DNA of 64,000 nt. It comes from Candidozyma auris. Lineage: Eukaryota > Ascomycota > Pichiomycetes > Serinales > Metschnikowiaceae. How positions within the stretch are numbered: position 1 is the first letter of the stretch; each line of letters opens with the position of its first letter. Below are positions 1-9,562 of the stretch, one piece after another. Both the position numbers and the translations under genes were made by a program. The notes beneath the pieces are model-generated. The model did not search any database. It was not told where the DNA came from and worked only from the letters and a program-made list of their open reading frames with translations. The stretch is from positions 2,356,001-2,420,000 of the forward strand of contig NC_072813.1 of assembly GCF_003013715.1 (NCBI RefSeq), given 5' to 3'.

Positions 1-140
1 CCCATTATTCTACCTTCCTTATATCTTCGGTTGGGAACCCTGGGTCGCGGTATCTATATCAATATCAGAAGGCTACTTTTCCATCATTCTCCATTAACAC
101 AAAACCACACAAACGCTGGCCCATTGTCAAGATCTCTCTC

Positions 141-2438
141 ATGTTCCGCAGAATAAGGGCCCGCAACGACCCTGCCCCGAGCCCAGCGGCGTTTCCCGAT
201 CTGTTCTGGCAATGGTACGTTGAGTCGTACTCGAGACTACCGTCGTCTACAAACGACCCGGCAGACGTTTTACCGCACTACCCGAAGGTATACTCGACGA
301 AACTGTCGAGTGTAGCACTTGTGAAAAGCTTTTTTGTGGGTGAATTGCCCCAACCGTCCACAAATCAGGTGATAGCGCTGCTCAAGTCGCCTTTTGCTTA
401 TGGAGACCCAGTGAAGGCGTATACTCTTATACGGTTCTTTCAGCTTAGTGAAGATGGATATTTCATAACCAACGATGGCTTCGATCGTCTGGGTGCTAGA
501 ATCGAGTTCTTAGGGGCCGAGAATTGGGAAAACGTGATGTGCTACATGGATGCTCTCTTGTTCTCCATGTTTGCTAACTTGGAGAGTTTTGAGCCCATTT
601 TGTTTGTTCTGAATCAGCATTCAAATCCTTTAGTGAATCAGCTCTCTGGTTTGCTTCGTGTTTACGTGAACTTGATGCGTTCCGGCAACCTCATCACCAC
701 TGACATTTCCATGAGACTTTGCGAGTGCCTCATGAAGCTAGGATACAATGAAGCCATGAGCCACAAGCAGCAGGATGTAGCACCGCTATTTGAGTTCTTG
801 ACAGAGACGCTTCAGATGCCACTCTTAACTTTCAAAGTGGAGATTAAGCATCTGGGCAAGCATGAGGAAGATGATACAAAATACTCGAAGGAGCGCATCT
901 TGTTTGTTTCTGTTCCCAATTCTGACGACTCTTCCACACCGGTCAAGCCCGAAGATAAGTTTGTAGAGCACAATCTGGGCGACGACAATGCCATTCTACT
1001 CGAGGAGTGTCTTGAACACTATTTCAACAACTCCATCTCGGTCAAGCGAGAACTAGAAAGACGTGCTACTCTTGATAGCTTGAGCAAACTAGCTGAAAAT
1101 AGAGATAGAGACGACTCTGAAGTGTCGCATGCTAGCGTTTCCTTCAATGGGAGAGCTAGGCACAGCACCCAAGGCTCTTTAGGAAACCTGGTTCGAGTAC
1201 GTACACGCTCGTCTACACTTTCTATTTGGTCGATTTCAAGCTTGGAGTCGAAGCCAAAGGAGGTGATGCTTCCTGCTTGGATGTTGTTGCGTCTTTTGCC
1301 GTTTTACACGGATGATAATGAGCTCACCAACGATAACGAAAGCGTTGCTCGAAATTCAAAAGAGTTTGTCAATAGGCGTCCTGTGCTCCCGATCTGTCTC
1401 AAGAGATACTCATTTGACGCGGTAGAACAGCTGGCGAATCGCTCAAACAAAAGAATCATCATACCTCCAGTCATTGAATTGCCTTCGTTCGTAGCTGATG
1501 ACGTTGACGATACAGACACAGGTGGGTTCAAATTGATCTTGGAAAGCGCATTATGCCACAGGGGAACTACCATTGCCAGTGGACACTTTGTCTCGGCTGT
1601 TAGAAAAAACATACATGTGGTAGATGAGACCCTAGAAGAGTCGCTCAATGCAGAGTGGTTCTTGTACGATGACATGAAAAAGAAGAGGGTAGTCAAGAAG
1701 ACCTTCTCAGAAATTTTTGATAAAGAATGGCCATACATGCTCTTTTATCGTCTTGCATCTTCATCCGACGGGTCCAGTTCGGTGCTGTCGCTTCGGTCCA
1801 GTATGGGCAGCGAAACCGCTGGCCGGGTTGTGCCGCCACGAGGATCAAAGCAAAAGTACTGGCAGGAGGACGCCTTGACCCCTATTCTCTCCAGAAGTGA
1901 GACGAAGAGCGATGTGGAGTCCAAAACGCCAACGACGGTGCTTCCAGCTCCGTCTTCCCTAGAGACCGCTGTCAAATCATCTTTTGGAAGTGACATGTCC
2001 ACTTCAAGCGTCCCCATTCCTGACATTCTACCGACAAGCGCCAAATATGTCGATATTCGTCAACGGTACTTGTGGTATGTTACTGACGAGGAGAAGAATT
2101 ACTACAAGGAGTCAGCATCTCCTTCAAAAACTGGCAGCAGAAACATGAGTGTGAGTTTCACGCCGCAGTTTAGAAGAAATAGTCAGTGGAGTGACAACTC
2201 AAACATCAGTGGTCTTGTTTTGGCGGAGAGTACTGCTACTGAGAAAGTAGACATGGAGAAAGTATCGAAGAAGTTGGAGAAGTTGGACACGAGCGGTAAG
2301 ACGCTGGGAGGAGAGGAGGAAGAAGATTCCAAAAATCATAGGCATCTTGGGCACCTTCACCATCAACACGACAAAAAGAAAAAGGAGGCGAAGAAACGCA
2401 GAGCGGAATATAGAAAAGAGAAGTGTGTGATAAGCTAG
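141..2438 (+). CDS. USP-family ubiquitin hydrolase-like protein
   Basis: This 765-residue protein has the layout of a ubiquitin-specific protease. A Cys box reads GAENWENVMCYMDALLFSMF, with Cys near residue 134. A QQD..FEFL segment follows near 210-220. The typical LPICLKRYSFD strand lies near 416-426. A His box, SGHFVSAV, has His near 482 and is followed by WFLYDD near 506. The expected reaction is removal of ubiquitin from proteins. The catalytic core is split by a low-complexity, Ser- and charge-rich insert (about 240-375). The tail is basic and His/Lys-rich (about 720-765) and could bind nucleic acid or membranes. The Cys box has Glu-Asn-Val-Met before Cys rather than the usual Asn-Thr-Cys, so activity is not certain. 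I do not recognise a Saccharomyces orthologue. The start is the first ATG of the frame. Confidence 0.72.
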   Translation: MFRRIRARNDPAPSPAAFPDLFWQWYVESYSRLPSSTNDPADVLPHYPKVYSTKLSSVALVKSFFVGELPQPSTNQVIALLKSPFAYGDPVKAYTLIRFFQLSEDGYFITNDGFDRLGARIEFLGAENWENVMCYMDALLFSMFANLESFEPILFVLNQHSNPLVNQLSGLLRVYVNLMRSGNLITTDISMRLCECLMKLGYNEAMSHKQQDVAPLFEFLTETLQMPLLTFKVEIKHLGKHEEDDTKYSKERILFVSVPNSDDSSTPVKPEDKFVEHNLGDDNAILLEECLEHYFNNSISVKRELERRATLDSLSKLAENRDRDDSEVSHASVSFNGRARHSTQGSLGNLVRVRTRSSTLSIWSISSLESKPKEVMLPAWMLLRLLPFYTDDNELTNDNESVARNSKEFVNRRPVLPICLKRYSFDAVEQLANRSNKRIIIPPVIELPSFVADDVDDTDTGGFKLILESALCHRGTTIASGHFVSAVRKNIHVVDETLEESLNAEWFLYDDMKKKRVVKKTFSEIFDKEWPYMLFYRLASSSDGSSSVLSLRSSMGSETAGRVVPPRGSKQKYWQEDALTPILSRSETKSDVESKTPTTVLPAPSSLETAVKSSFGSDMSTSSVPIPDILPTSAKYVDIRQRYLWYVTDEEKNYYKESASPSKTGSRNMSVSFTPQFRRNSQWSDNSNISGLVLAESTATEKVDMEKVSKKLEKLDTSGKTLGGEEEEDSKNHRHLGHLHHQHDKKKKEAKKRRAEYRKEKCVIS

Positions 2439-2592
2439 GCCAAATGGGGTACCCCAGGGAAGAATAGACACATACTGATGAATGCTTATCCGGTGAACTT
2501 TCTTGGTAAAAACCCATCATCAATAAAATAGGGTTTGCCCAATTGCTTCAGAAATTGCACTTTCGGTTTTGGTGAGTTATTTGTTGCAACTC

Positions 2593-2648
2593 TTAACTAT
2601 GAGGGCTTAACTATGAGGGCTTAACTATGCGGTCTTGACTATGAGGAC
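2593..2648. repeat. Four tandem copies of a 14-bp unit upstream of BCP1
   Basis: The unit TTAACTATGAGGGC occurs exactly at 2593-2606 and 2607-2620. Two diverged copies follow at 2621-2634 and 2635-2648. The array ends 54 bp before the BCP1 start codon, so it lies in the promoter or 5' leader. Confidence 0.9.
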
Positions 2649-2702
2649 ATCGCGGCATCGCGAAATTAAACATCCAGTATAGAATAACCCTTCATCTACA
2701 AT

Positions 2703-3614
2703 ATGAGCAAAAGAAGAAACGACGAGGACTCAGATATCAACGTTAGCTCTACAGACGAGTCGGACAATTCCGACGTGGAGTCTCAAAAGGACCAGGACGA
2801 GGAGATGGAAGAGGTGGTGAATGTTGACTTTGACTACTTTGACTTAAATCCTGATGTTGACTTCCATGCGACAAAAACGTTTCTTCGTCAGCTCTTTGGA
2901 GACGATGCCACTAAATTTGACATTTCCTCGTTGGCAGACTTGATTCTAACGAAAAACTCTGTGGGCACCACGATCAAGACCGAGGGTAAGGAAGGTGACC
3001 CATTTGCACTTCTTTCAGTGATCAACGTTACAGACAATACCGATAAGCCATGTATAAAAGCAGTAGTGGACTATTTGTTGGAAAAGACGAAGGGAGACAA
3101 CGAGTTCAATTTGATCTTGAAGAAATTGCTTGTGCCGCAGAAAACAACCAAGGACCAGACCAAGCAACTAAAAGTTGGCTGGATCGTCAGTGAGCGGATG
3201 ATCAACATGCCTGTGGAGGTTGTCCCTCCCATGTACAAGATGCTTACGGAAGAAATGGCGAAAGCTGAAGACGCTCATGAGAAGTACGAGTTCGACTACT
3301 TCTTGATCGTCTCCAAGATCTACAAGATGGTGAGCCCGACCGCCAATGAAGACGAGGAGAGCGGGACGAAGAAAAAGAAGAAGGGGGGTGCTGAAGTTGA
3401 AGAGTTCGACTACTTCCACTACGAGGACATTGTGTTGGAGGAGAACGCCAAATACCACAATCACTATAAGTACACCAACCACTTGCAGGAGACCGATCTG
3501 AGGAGAGTGTTTACTGAGTATGGCATTGACCCACGGTTAAGTGTGCTATTATTGGACAAGAAGGGGTTGACCAAGTCAATTCCGGAAATGGCAGAGAAGT
3601 TCCCACCTTTTTAG
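2703..3614 (+). CDS. BCP1: Bcp1, BCCIP-family nuclear chaperone/export factor
   Basis: The 303-residue product matches the Bcp1/BCCIP family in length and pattern. An acidic, Ser/Asp/Glu-rich N-terminus (1-40) is followed by the conserved start of the fold, [20 protein letters not shown]. The central segment is [20 protein letters not shown], and a Lys-rich linker lies near 225-232. The C-terminus carries the [15 protein letters not shown] motif. In yeast, Bcp1 is a nuclear protein that escorts ribosomal protein uL14 (Rpl23) and is needed for nuclear export of the Mss4 kinase. A 14-bp tandem repeat lies just upstream. The start is the first ATG. Identity is confident; function is by family. 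Confidence 0.93.
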   Translation: MSKRRNDEDSDINVSSTDESDNSDVESQKDQDEEMEEVVNVDFDYFDLNPDVDFHATKTFLRQLFGDDATKFDISSLADLILTKNSVGTTIKTEGKEGDPFALLSVINVTDNTDKPCIKAVVDYLLEKTKGDNEFNLILKKLLVPQKTTKDQTKQLKVGWIVSERMINMPVEVVPPMYKMLTEEMAKAEDAHEKYEFDYFLIVSKIYKMVSPTANEDEESGTKKKKKGGAEVEEFDYFHYEDIVLEENAKYHNHYKYTNHLQETDLRRVFTEYGIDPRLSVLLLDKKGLTKSIPEMAEKFPPF

Positions 3615-3917
3615 TAGGGTCAGGAAATAGATTTGCAAGTGGAAATCTGTTTGTAGGTATGCACGGCGACTCAAAGAAGGACAACTTGGCAATCGAACTG
3701 CCATCAAGGAGGTAGGTAGTTCCAAGGGCTATCTTCGTTTTTTAGAATCCGACATTGTTGATCCAATAGGAGAACAAGATACTTGTTGTAATGGAAAACA
3801 CAAGAATTCGAGTCTCTGGTATATGGCATATACTATCCAACTTTCATTTTGTGGTAGCCTATATCAAATGGCGGTTTTGTATAGGAAATAACTCCAAGCA
3901 TGAGAATTTCGTTCCAT

Positions 3918-3927
3918 TTTGCAGCCA
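3918..3927 (+). promoter_or_regulatory. Recurrent TTTGCAGCCA element (TIF32 flank)
   Basis: Exact copy, part of TTTTGCAGCCATTTCGC, about 450 bp before TIF32. Member of the window-wide family listed in the findings. The bound factor is unknown. Confidence 0.6.
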
Positions 3928-4058
3928 TTTCGCAAATACAGCTACCACTCGATAGTGACCAAATGTAGTCAGTTACTCCAGGATTATCATTTTGCCGTAC
4001 TAACAATTGAATGATCTGATTGAGTGATCGTAATGAAAATTGAAATTTTCGGCTCAAC

Positions 4059-4092
4059 TGGACATCCCGCCCATCTGGACATCCCGCCCATC
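4059..4092. repeat. 17-bp perfect tandem duplication
   Basis: The unit TGGACATCCCGCCCATC is present at 4059-4075 and again at 4076-4092, in the intergenic DNA before TIF32. Confidence 0.9.
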
Positions 4093-4379
4093 TTTCCACT
4101 GGTGAAAAATCCCGATAAGACAGGTGAGCAATGAGAAGACATTACTAGTCAACCGGAACACATTGACGAAATCGAGTATATGGGTCAAGATTATAAATTT
4201 CTTCAAATATAAAAAAAAGAACAGCCAAAAAAAAACAAAAAAACCCATCGTCATCAAACTCTATTTCAAAAATCATCTAACTGACACCATCCGTCTGTGT
4301 GAGTCCTGCACGACCTCGAAAATTTTGCCATACATTGATTGCAAAAAAAATATATATACATAAATCAACCCTGTAAGCA

Positions 4380-7169
4380 ATGCCCCCAGCACACAAGAAT
4401 CAGGCGTTGCGCCCGGAAAACGTGTTGAAACGTGCCGAGGACCTTATTGGCGTCGACCAGAAAGATGCTGCTCTCGAGGTCTTGTACGAGATGATCACGT
4501 CCAAGAGAACCAGGTACTTGCCAGTTGAGGACTTGGAGCCCATTGGTCTTTTGCTTATTGAATTGGCTGTTCACTTCAGAAAGGGAAAAGTCGCCAAGGA
4601 CGCCTTGCACCAGTACAAGAAGAATGTGCAGATGCTGGAAAACGGGTTGGAGTCTGTGCAAGTGATTGTGAAGAAGTTCATTGAGTTGGCAGAGAAAAAG
4701 TTGAACGAGGCCCAAGCCAAGGCAGACATCAAGATGGACCAGGAGGAAGACGACGATTTGGAGACCTCGCAGACACCAGAGTCGATTTTGTTGTCTGCTG
4801 TGTCGAACGCTGACTCTGCTGACAGAACCGAGAGAGAGTTGGTGACTCCTTGGTTGAGGTTCTTGTGGGAAGCGTACCGTGCAGTGTTGGACATTTTGAG
4901 AAACAACTCGAAGTTGGAGGTCACCTACTCCGCTATTGTCAACCAGGCGTTCCAATTCTGCTTGCGCTTCAACAGAAAGGCTGAATTCAGAAGACTCTGT
5001 GAGTTGTTGAGAGCTCACATGCAGTGGGTCACCACCAACGCTCCAGGCAAGTCTACCGGCACCAACGTCAACGCTGTGGACTTGTCCGACTCCGATACCG
5101 TGCAGAGATACTTGGATCAGCGTTTCCACCAGTTGAACATCTCGGTGAAGTTGGAGTTGTGGCAGGAATCGTTCAGATCGGTTGATGATGTCCACACCTT
5201 GATCACAGCATCGAAGAAGACTCCCAAGCCAGTCATGATGGCTAACTATTACGAGAATTTGGCCAGAATCTTCGCTGTTTCAGACAACACTTTGTTTCAC
5301 GCTGCTGCCTGGAATAAGTTTTTCAATTTGTTCTCGCAGTCTCCCAATGCTACCGACAAGGAGTTGAGCTATTACGCATCTGTGCTTGTTTTGTCGACCT
5401 TGTCGATCCCAACCAAGTCGTTGAACATCAATGAGACCGTCGTCGACGAGCAGAAGGCTAAGAACGCCAAGTTGACCTCTTTGTTGAACTTGAGCCAGGT
5501 ACCTACCAGAGACAGCTTGATCTCGTCCATTGTTAACAAGAACATCTTGAAATTTGTTGACCCTGCCGTGAAGGAGTTGTTTGAGATTTTGAGCGACACT
5601 GAGTTCCACCCCTTGACCGCCAAGGAGAAGGTGGCAGGTGTCTTCCAAGTCATCAAGGAAGACAAAGCTTACAGCAAGTACATTCCTACTTTGACCGAGG
5701 TTGTTGCCATCAGATCGTTCCAGCAGGTTTCTCAGATCTACGAGGCAGTCAAGTTGGACTTTTTGGTTTCCTTGGGTATCATCGAGGGCACTGAGTACAC
5801 CTTGACCGAGTTGGAAGTCGAAGACATGATTGTCAACGCTGTCAAGAAGGGCCACTTGTTCTTGACCATCGACCACGAGTCGCAAGTTGTCACTTTCGAG
5901 TCCAACCCATTCGAAGACTCGTACACTGACTCATTATCTTCCAAGTTGCAGGCTACCCCTGCTGAGTTGGTGAGAACGCAATTGTCCAAATTGGCCTCTG
6001 TTTTGGCCCAGTCTCGCGAGGTAATCGATCCACACTACGAAGCCCGTAAGCAGCACAGACGCGAGGTTGCTTTGCAAAACGCCATTTCTGGTTTTGTCAG
6101 AGAGCAGGAGCTGATTGCCGACCGTGTCAAGGTTTTGGAGGAACGCAAGAAGCTTGCTGAGAAGCGCAGACGTGAAGAGGAAGAGAGGGCCGCGAAGGCC
6201 AGACAGGAGAGATTGATTGCTGAGCAGAAGGCAGAACAGGAGAGATTGGCTCAAGAGCAAGAGAGAAAGAATTTGGAAAGATTGGAGAGAGAGAAGAAGG
6301 CCATTGCCGACAGCAACAAGAGAAAGATTGCCGAGGAGATCAACGCCAAGGGTATCATCAAGATCGATTTGGACAACTTGGAGGACTTGGACACCGACAA
6401 GTTGCGTGCTATGCAGATCGAGCAATTGAACAAGGACAGAAAGAACTTGGAAGAAAAGATGAAGGTTGTGTTCAAAAAGGCGGACCATCTCGAGAGAGCA
6501 TACAGAAAGTACGAGTTGAAGTACTTGGCCGAGGAGGCTGCTACCCAGAAGGAGAGAGACATCAAGGCTCACGAGGAGCTCACCCGAACCAGAATCGAGA
6601 AGGCCCGCAAGGAACACGAGGCTGCCAAGGCGTTGAAGGAACGTTTGAGCCGTGTGTTGCCCGACTATTCTTCTTTCAAGAAGCATATTGACGAGGCCAA
6701 TGCTGCCAAGGTGGCTGAGATGAAGGAGAAGGCCAGAGCTGCTTTGGAGCAGGCCAAGAAGGAGCGTATTGAGCACGTGAAGCACCAGAGAATCGAGCAA
6801 TTGAGAGAGATCAAGGAGCAAGAGGCTCGTGCTGCCGAGGAAGAGGCCCGTAAGCGTGCCAGAGAAGCCGAGATGGAGAAGCTTCGTGAGGACTTGAGGA
6901 GGCAAAAGGAGAAGGATGCCGAGATGGCCCAAAGGAGAGCTGCCATGGAAGCCGAAATGGCTGCTGCTCGTTCTCCAGCACCAGGACGGTACGTTCCACC
7001 ATCCCGTCTGGGTATTGCCGCTCGCCAAAGCCCATCGCCCGCACCAGCACCAGTGTCTCCACAGGCCCCCAAGGCTGCTCCACAAGCTACTTCTCCAGCG
7101 CCAGCTTCCGACAAGCCATTAACGTTTGCAGAGAAGATGAGATTGAAGAGACAAGGCAAGCTTGTGTAA
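4380..7169 (+). CDS. TIF32: Translation initiation factor eIF3 subunit a (Rpg1/Tif32)
   Basis: The 929-residue protein is the scaffold subunit of eIF3, which loads mRNA and the ternary complex on the 40S ribosome in the cytoplasm. The N-terminus ([17 protein letters not shown], with ...[16 protein letters not shown]) and the helical repeats to about residue 320 are family features. A PCI domain covers roughly 330-500, with [20 protein letters not shown] at its centre. A long charged coiled coil (about 550-850, rich in [23 protein letters not shown] runs) follows. A short Pro/Ala-rich tail ends in [11 protein letters not shown]. Leucine is coded almost only by TTG, the signature of a highly expressed gene here. 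The length is close to the 964 residues of S. cerevisiae. The start is the first ATG, next to the conserved N-terminus. Confidence 0.96.
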   Translation: MPPAHKNQALRPENVLKRAEDLIGVDQKDAALEVLYEMITSKRTRYLPVEDLEPIGLLLIELAVHFRKGKVAKDALHQYKKNVQMLENGLESVQVIVKKFIELAEKKLNEAQAKADIKMDQEEDDDLETSQTPESILLSAVSNADSADRTERELVTPWLRFLWEAYRAVLDILRNNSKLEVTYSAIVNQAFQFCLRFNRKAEFRRLCELLRAHMQWVTTNAPGKSTGTNVNAVDLSDSDTVQRYLDQRFHQLNISVKLELWQESFRSVDDVHTLITASKKTPKPVMMANYYENLARIFAVSDNTLFHAAAWNKFFNLFSQSPNATDKELSYYASVLVLSTLSIPTKSLNINETVVDEQKAKNAKLTSLLNLSQVPTRDSLISSIVNKNILKFVDPAVKELFEILSDTEFHPLTAKEKVAGVFQVIKEDKAYSKYIPTLTEVVAIRSFQQVSQIYEAVKLDFLVSLGIIEGTEYTLTELEVEDMIVNAVKKGHLFLTIDHESQVVTFESNPFEDSYTDSLSSKLQATPAELVRTQLSKLASVLAQSREVIDPHYEARKQHRREVALQNAISGFVREQELIADRVKVLEERKKLAEKRRREEEERAAKARQERLIAEQKAEQERLAQEQERKNLERLEREKKAIADSNKRKIAEEINAKGIIKIDLDNLEDLDTDKLRAMQIEQLNKDRKNLEEKMKVVFKKADHLERAYRKYELKYLAEEAATQKERDIKAHEELTRTRIEKARKEHEAAKALKERLSRVLPDYSSFKKHIDEANAAKVAEMKEKARAALEQAKKERIEHVKHQRIEQLREIKEQEARAAEEEARKRAREAEMEKLREDLRRQKEKDAEMAQRRAAMEAEMAAARSPAPGRYVPPSRLGIAARQSPSPAPAPVSPQAPKAAPQATSPAPASDKPLTFAEKMRLKRQGKLV

Positions 7170-7483
7170 AACATACGATAGCATCAATAGATTGCATACT
7201 AATTGAAGGAGCCAGAGAGCAACACTGAGATATCAAGTATTTGTATTAGTGCGTGGTACATTATCAGTAGATGGAGATTTGCACCCAACCAAAGGCGGCA
7301 AACTCTCCGTGTAATGAAACAAAAAAAAGCAATAACTGTAATTTGTCACTGCAAACCGTCCACATTTGCTGCTTTCTTGTGAAATATTTTTCCCCATGTT
7401 GTCCCACCGTGTGGTTCCACTTCCACCAGTCACATATTCCGTGCGCATCAGAATCCATCCCGCAACTCCACCTTCTTTCCCCC
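7170..7483. other. TIF32-RBK1 intergenic region
   Basis: This 314-bp stretch carries the TIF32 3' end and the RBK1 promoter. An open frame from 7271 runs into RBK1. Its N-terminal extension has no ribokinase similarity, so I treat it as leader. I see no repeat and no copy of the recurrent 10-bp element. Confidence 0.5.
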
Positions 7484-8470
7484 ATGATAACCGTAGTAGG
7501 CTCCTTGAACTACGATCTCGTGACATACACGGACAAAGTGCCTGACGCAGGCGAAACGTTCCAAGCAAACACCTTCGAAAACCATTTGGGCGGCAAGGGA
7601 CTCAATGAGAGTTTGGCGTGTGCCAGACTATCAAAAGATTCAGCTACCAAAGTCAGAACCGTGGGCAACGTGGGCGCCGACACCTTTGGCAAGGAGTTGA
7701 AGCAGGCTCTCGTGGACGCTGGCATCGATACGCAGTATGTGGCGACTTTGGAAGGGTACTCGTCGGGAGTAGCGGTGATCTTGGTGGAAACTTCTGGCGA
7801 AAACAGGATCTTGTACACTCCAGGTGCCAATGGCCAGTTGAAGCCCACGAACGAGCAGTACGAGACGTATTTTGCAGATTCCAGCGATGGTGATTTTGTG
7901 GTGGTGCAGAACGAGTACCCCGATACAGTGAAGACCATCGAGTGGGTGAAAAAGCATAGGCCTGGGGTGAACATTGCGTTGAATCCCTCGCCATTTAAGC
8001 CAATTCCTCCAGAGACGTTGGCCAAAATAGACTTGCTCATTGTCAACGAGGGAGAGGCCTTGGAAGTTGGTTCGCAGGTGTTCAGTGGCAGTGACTTGGA
8101 TGCGTTCAAGGCCACAATTGCCAGCGACGAAACCAAAGGGTTTGGGCATTTGGCAGAGAAGTTGCAGACTTTGCTTGACCAGAACAACGTCAGCTCCGTG
8201 ATCATTACCATGGGCAGCAAAGGCAGCATTTCGACGTCCAAGGATGCTGCTGAGCCGGTGTTCACGCCATCGAAGAAAGTGACCAACGTCGTAGACACCA
8301 CAGGTGCTGGCGACACGTTCTTTGGCGGTGTTGTTCTGCGATTGAGCGGGGGAGCCACCTTGAGTCAGGCAGTCGAGTTTGCTACGAGGGCCAGTGCCTT
8401 GGCAATTCAAAAAAAGGGAGCCGCCGAAGGGATCCCAACGTACAAGATGGTAGAGGAGGCTACATTTTGA
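7484..8470 (+). CDS. RBK1: Ribokinase (PfkB family)
   Basis: Ribokinase phosphorylates D-ribose with ATP to ribose 5-phosphate. The 328-residue product starts with the family's first strand, MITVVGSLNYDLV. It has the substrate-binding HLGGKGLNES motif (residues 34-43) and the PfkB C-terminal signature DTTGAGDTFFGG (271-282), in which Asp277 is the expected catalytic base. Length and motif spacing fit the family. An upstream in-frame ATG at 7271 would add 71 residues that are Cys/His-rich and unlike any ribokinase, so 7484 is preferred. The gene converges on the elongase, with 120 bp of repeat-rich DNA between the stops. Confidence 0.94.
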   Translation: MITVVGSLNYDLVTYTDKVPDAGETFQANTFENHLGGKGLNESLACARLSKDSATKVRTVGNVGADTFGKELKQALVDAGIDTQYVATLEGYSSGVAVILVETSGENRILYTPGANGQLKPTNEQYETYFADSSDGDFVVVQNEYPDTVKTIEWVKKHRPGVNIALNPSPFKPIPPETLAKIDLLIVNEGEALEVGSQVFSGSDLDAFKATIASDETKGFGHLAEKLQTLLDQNNVSSVIITMGSKGSISTSKDAAEPVFTPSKKVTNVVDTTGAGDTFFGGVVLRLSGGATLSQAVEFATRASALAIQKKGAAEGIPTYKMVEEATF

Positions 8471-8500
8471 GAAAAACGAAAGCGATTGGATTCTAATCAA

Positions 8501-8538
8501 GCAGAATTAGTGAGTCTTTGCAGAATTAGTGAGTCTTT
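8501..8538. repeat. 19-bp perfect tandem duplication
   Basis: GCAGAATTAGTGAGTCTTT occurs at 8501-8519 and again at 8520-8538, in the convergent intergenic DNA between RBK1 and the elongase gene. Confidence 0.92.
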
Positions 8539-8542
8539 AAAT

Positions 8543-8589
8543 TGGCTTGCTGGCTGGCTGGCTGGCTGGCTTGCTGGCTTGCTTGCTTG
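8543..8589. repeat. GGCT/GCTT tetranucleotide microsatellite
   Basis: About twelve units of GGCT with scattered GCTT variants run to within two bases of the elongase stop codon. The array therefore forms the start of that gene's 3' untranslated region. Confidence 0.9.
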
Positions 8590-8590
8590 T

Positions 8591-9562
8591 TTATTTCCTC
8601 TTGCGGAGGGTCTCTGGAGCAGGGGAGTCTCTGTCGGAGGCAGTGACGTACTCGTTCACTTGAGCAGCCACACCGCCCAGGACAGACTTGACTCTCTTGG
8701 ATCTTCTGGAGCCCTTTCTCTTGTACACGTCGATGTAGAAGGCAATAAATAAGACGAGGTACGAGGACAAGATGGCGCATCCGTAGTATGCGGCGCTCAT
8801 GGAGCCAGCGCAGTCGGAACAAACAAACAAAATGTGTCTGGCAGAGGGCACATACAAGTAAATGAGCTTGTGGAAAGTGGCAAAGTAGACAAAGCCCAAG
8901 TCCAAGATAAACTGGATGATCTGGAAACGAGTGACCCACTCCTTCCACCACACTCTGATGCCTCTGGCGGCCAAAAAGTAGTACCAGTACATCACCACGT
9001 GCACACCCAAGTTCAAGGAGATGGGGACCCAAGAAATAGGGGTTTTACCGATCAACTGCGTGTAGCACAACAAGGCGGTAGCGCCATGGTGGTAGGTGTG
9101 CAAAAACGTCAATTTCTTCTGTTTCACCACCAAAAACACGGTATCGAGAAACTCGGTGAACTTGGTCAAGTAGTTCAAGTAGTACAACGTGACAAGCTCC
9201 TGGGTCCAGGCGTTGGGGCTGCAGATGGCGTAGAACAAGCCGTGGTTGTAGATGATGGGAATGAGCTGCTCCATCATCAACACCAACAAGGTCAACGACA
9301 ACGTGGTGAGGAACAAGTTGTGGATCTGAAACAACCCGTTCAACACAAGCGGCTTGACGCCCAATTTCTTGAACAAGAAGTTGCCGCCGAAAATCACCAC
9401 GTAGTAAACAGCAATAGCAGCGGCCACTGGAGGGAAAGTACTCATTGGAGTCTCACCTGGGACAAAAGCAAACTCGGAGGGAACAAAGCGGCCTCCGGAA
9501 GCGGTAGTGACGGCTTTGTCAAACAACGGCCACAAGGGTATGAAAAACGGCGAGTCGGGCAT
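8591..9562 (-). CDS. FEN1: Very-long-chain fatty acid elongase, Elo2/Fen1 type
   Basis: ELO-family 3-ketoacyl-CoA synthase of the ER membrane. It condenses malonyl-CoA with long-chain acyl-CoA and feeds sphingolipid synthesis. The 323-residue protein has several hydrophobic membrane segments, KFTEFLDTVF (134-143), the catalytic histidine box HTYHH (155-159) and HVVMYWYYF (188-196). The end is basic with GGVAAQVNEYV followed by KRK, a dilysine-like ER-retrieval signal. This tail resembles Elo2/Fen1 more than Elo1, but separation from Elo3 is by memory of the family, not by alignment. The start is the ATG at 9562; a GTG two codons upstream is not credible. The gene shares a 1.3-kb divergent region with RIB7. 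Confidence 0.88.
   Translation of the reverse strand: MPDSPFFIPLWPLFDKAVTTASGGRFVPSEFAFVPGETPMSTFPPVAAAIAVYYVVIFGGNFLFKKLGVKPLVLNGLFQIHNLFLTTLSLTLLVLMMEQLIPIIYNHGLFYAICSPNAWTQELVTLYYLNYLTKFTEFLDTVFLVVKQKKLTFLHTYHHGATALLCYTQLIGKTPISWVPISLNLGVHVVMYWYYFLAARGIRVWWKEWVTRFQIIQFILDLGFVYFATFHKLIYLYVPSARHILFVCSDCAGSMSAAYYGCAILSSYLVLFIAFYIDVYKRKGSRRSKRVKSVLGGVAAQVNEYVTASDRDSPAPETLRKRK

Larger units (their letters stand above)
3615..4379. other. BCP1-TIF32 intergenic region with A-rich tract
   Basis: This 765-bp stretch has no credible gene. It holds one copy of the recurrent TTTGCAGCCA element (3918-3927), a 17-bp tandem duplication (4059-4092), an A-rich tract (about 4209-4244) and a TATATATA run (about 4351-4358) just before the TIF32 start. 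The A-rich tract is the sort of nucleosome-excluding element found at strongly expressed yeast genes. Confidence 0.6.

Noticed and set aside
5934..7085. 383-codon open frame antisense to TIF32
   Set aside because: It mirrors the biased TTG/GAG codons of the TIF32 coiled coil, giving a Leu-rich product. No similarity, and it lies wholly within a certain gene.
7640..8500. 286-codon frame opposite ribokinase
   Set aside because: Lies wholly over the RBK1 coding sequence; ribokinase motifs are on the other strand.
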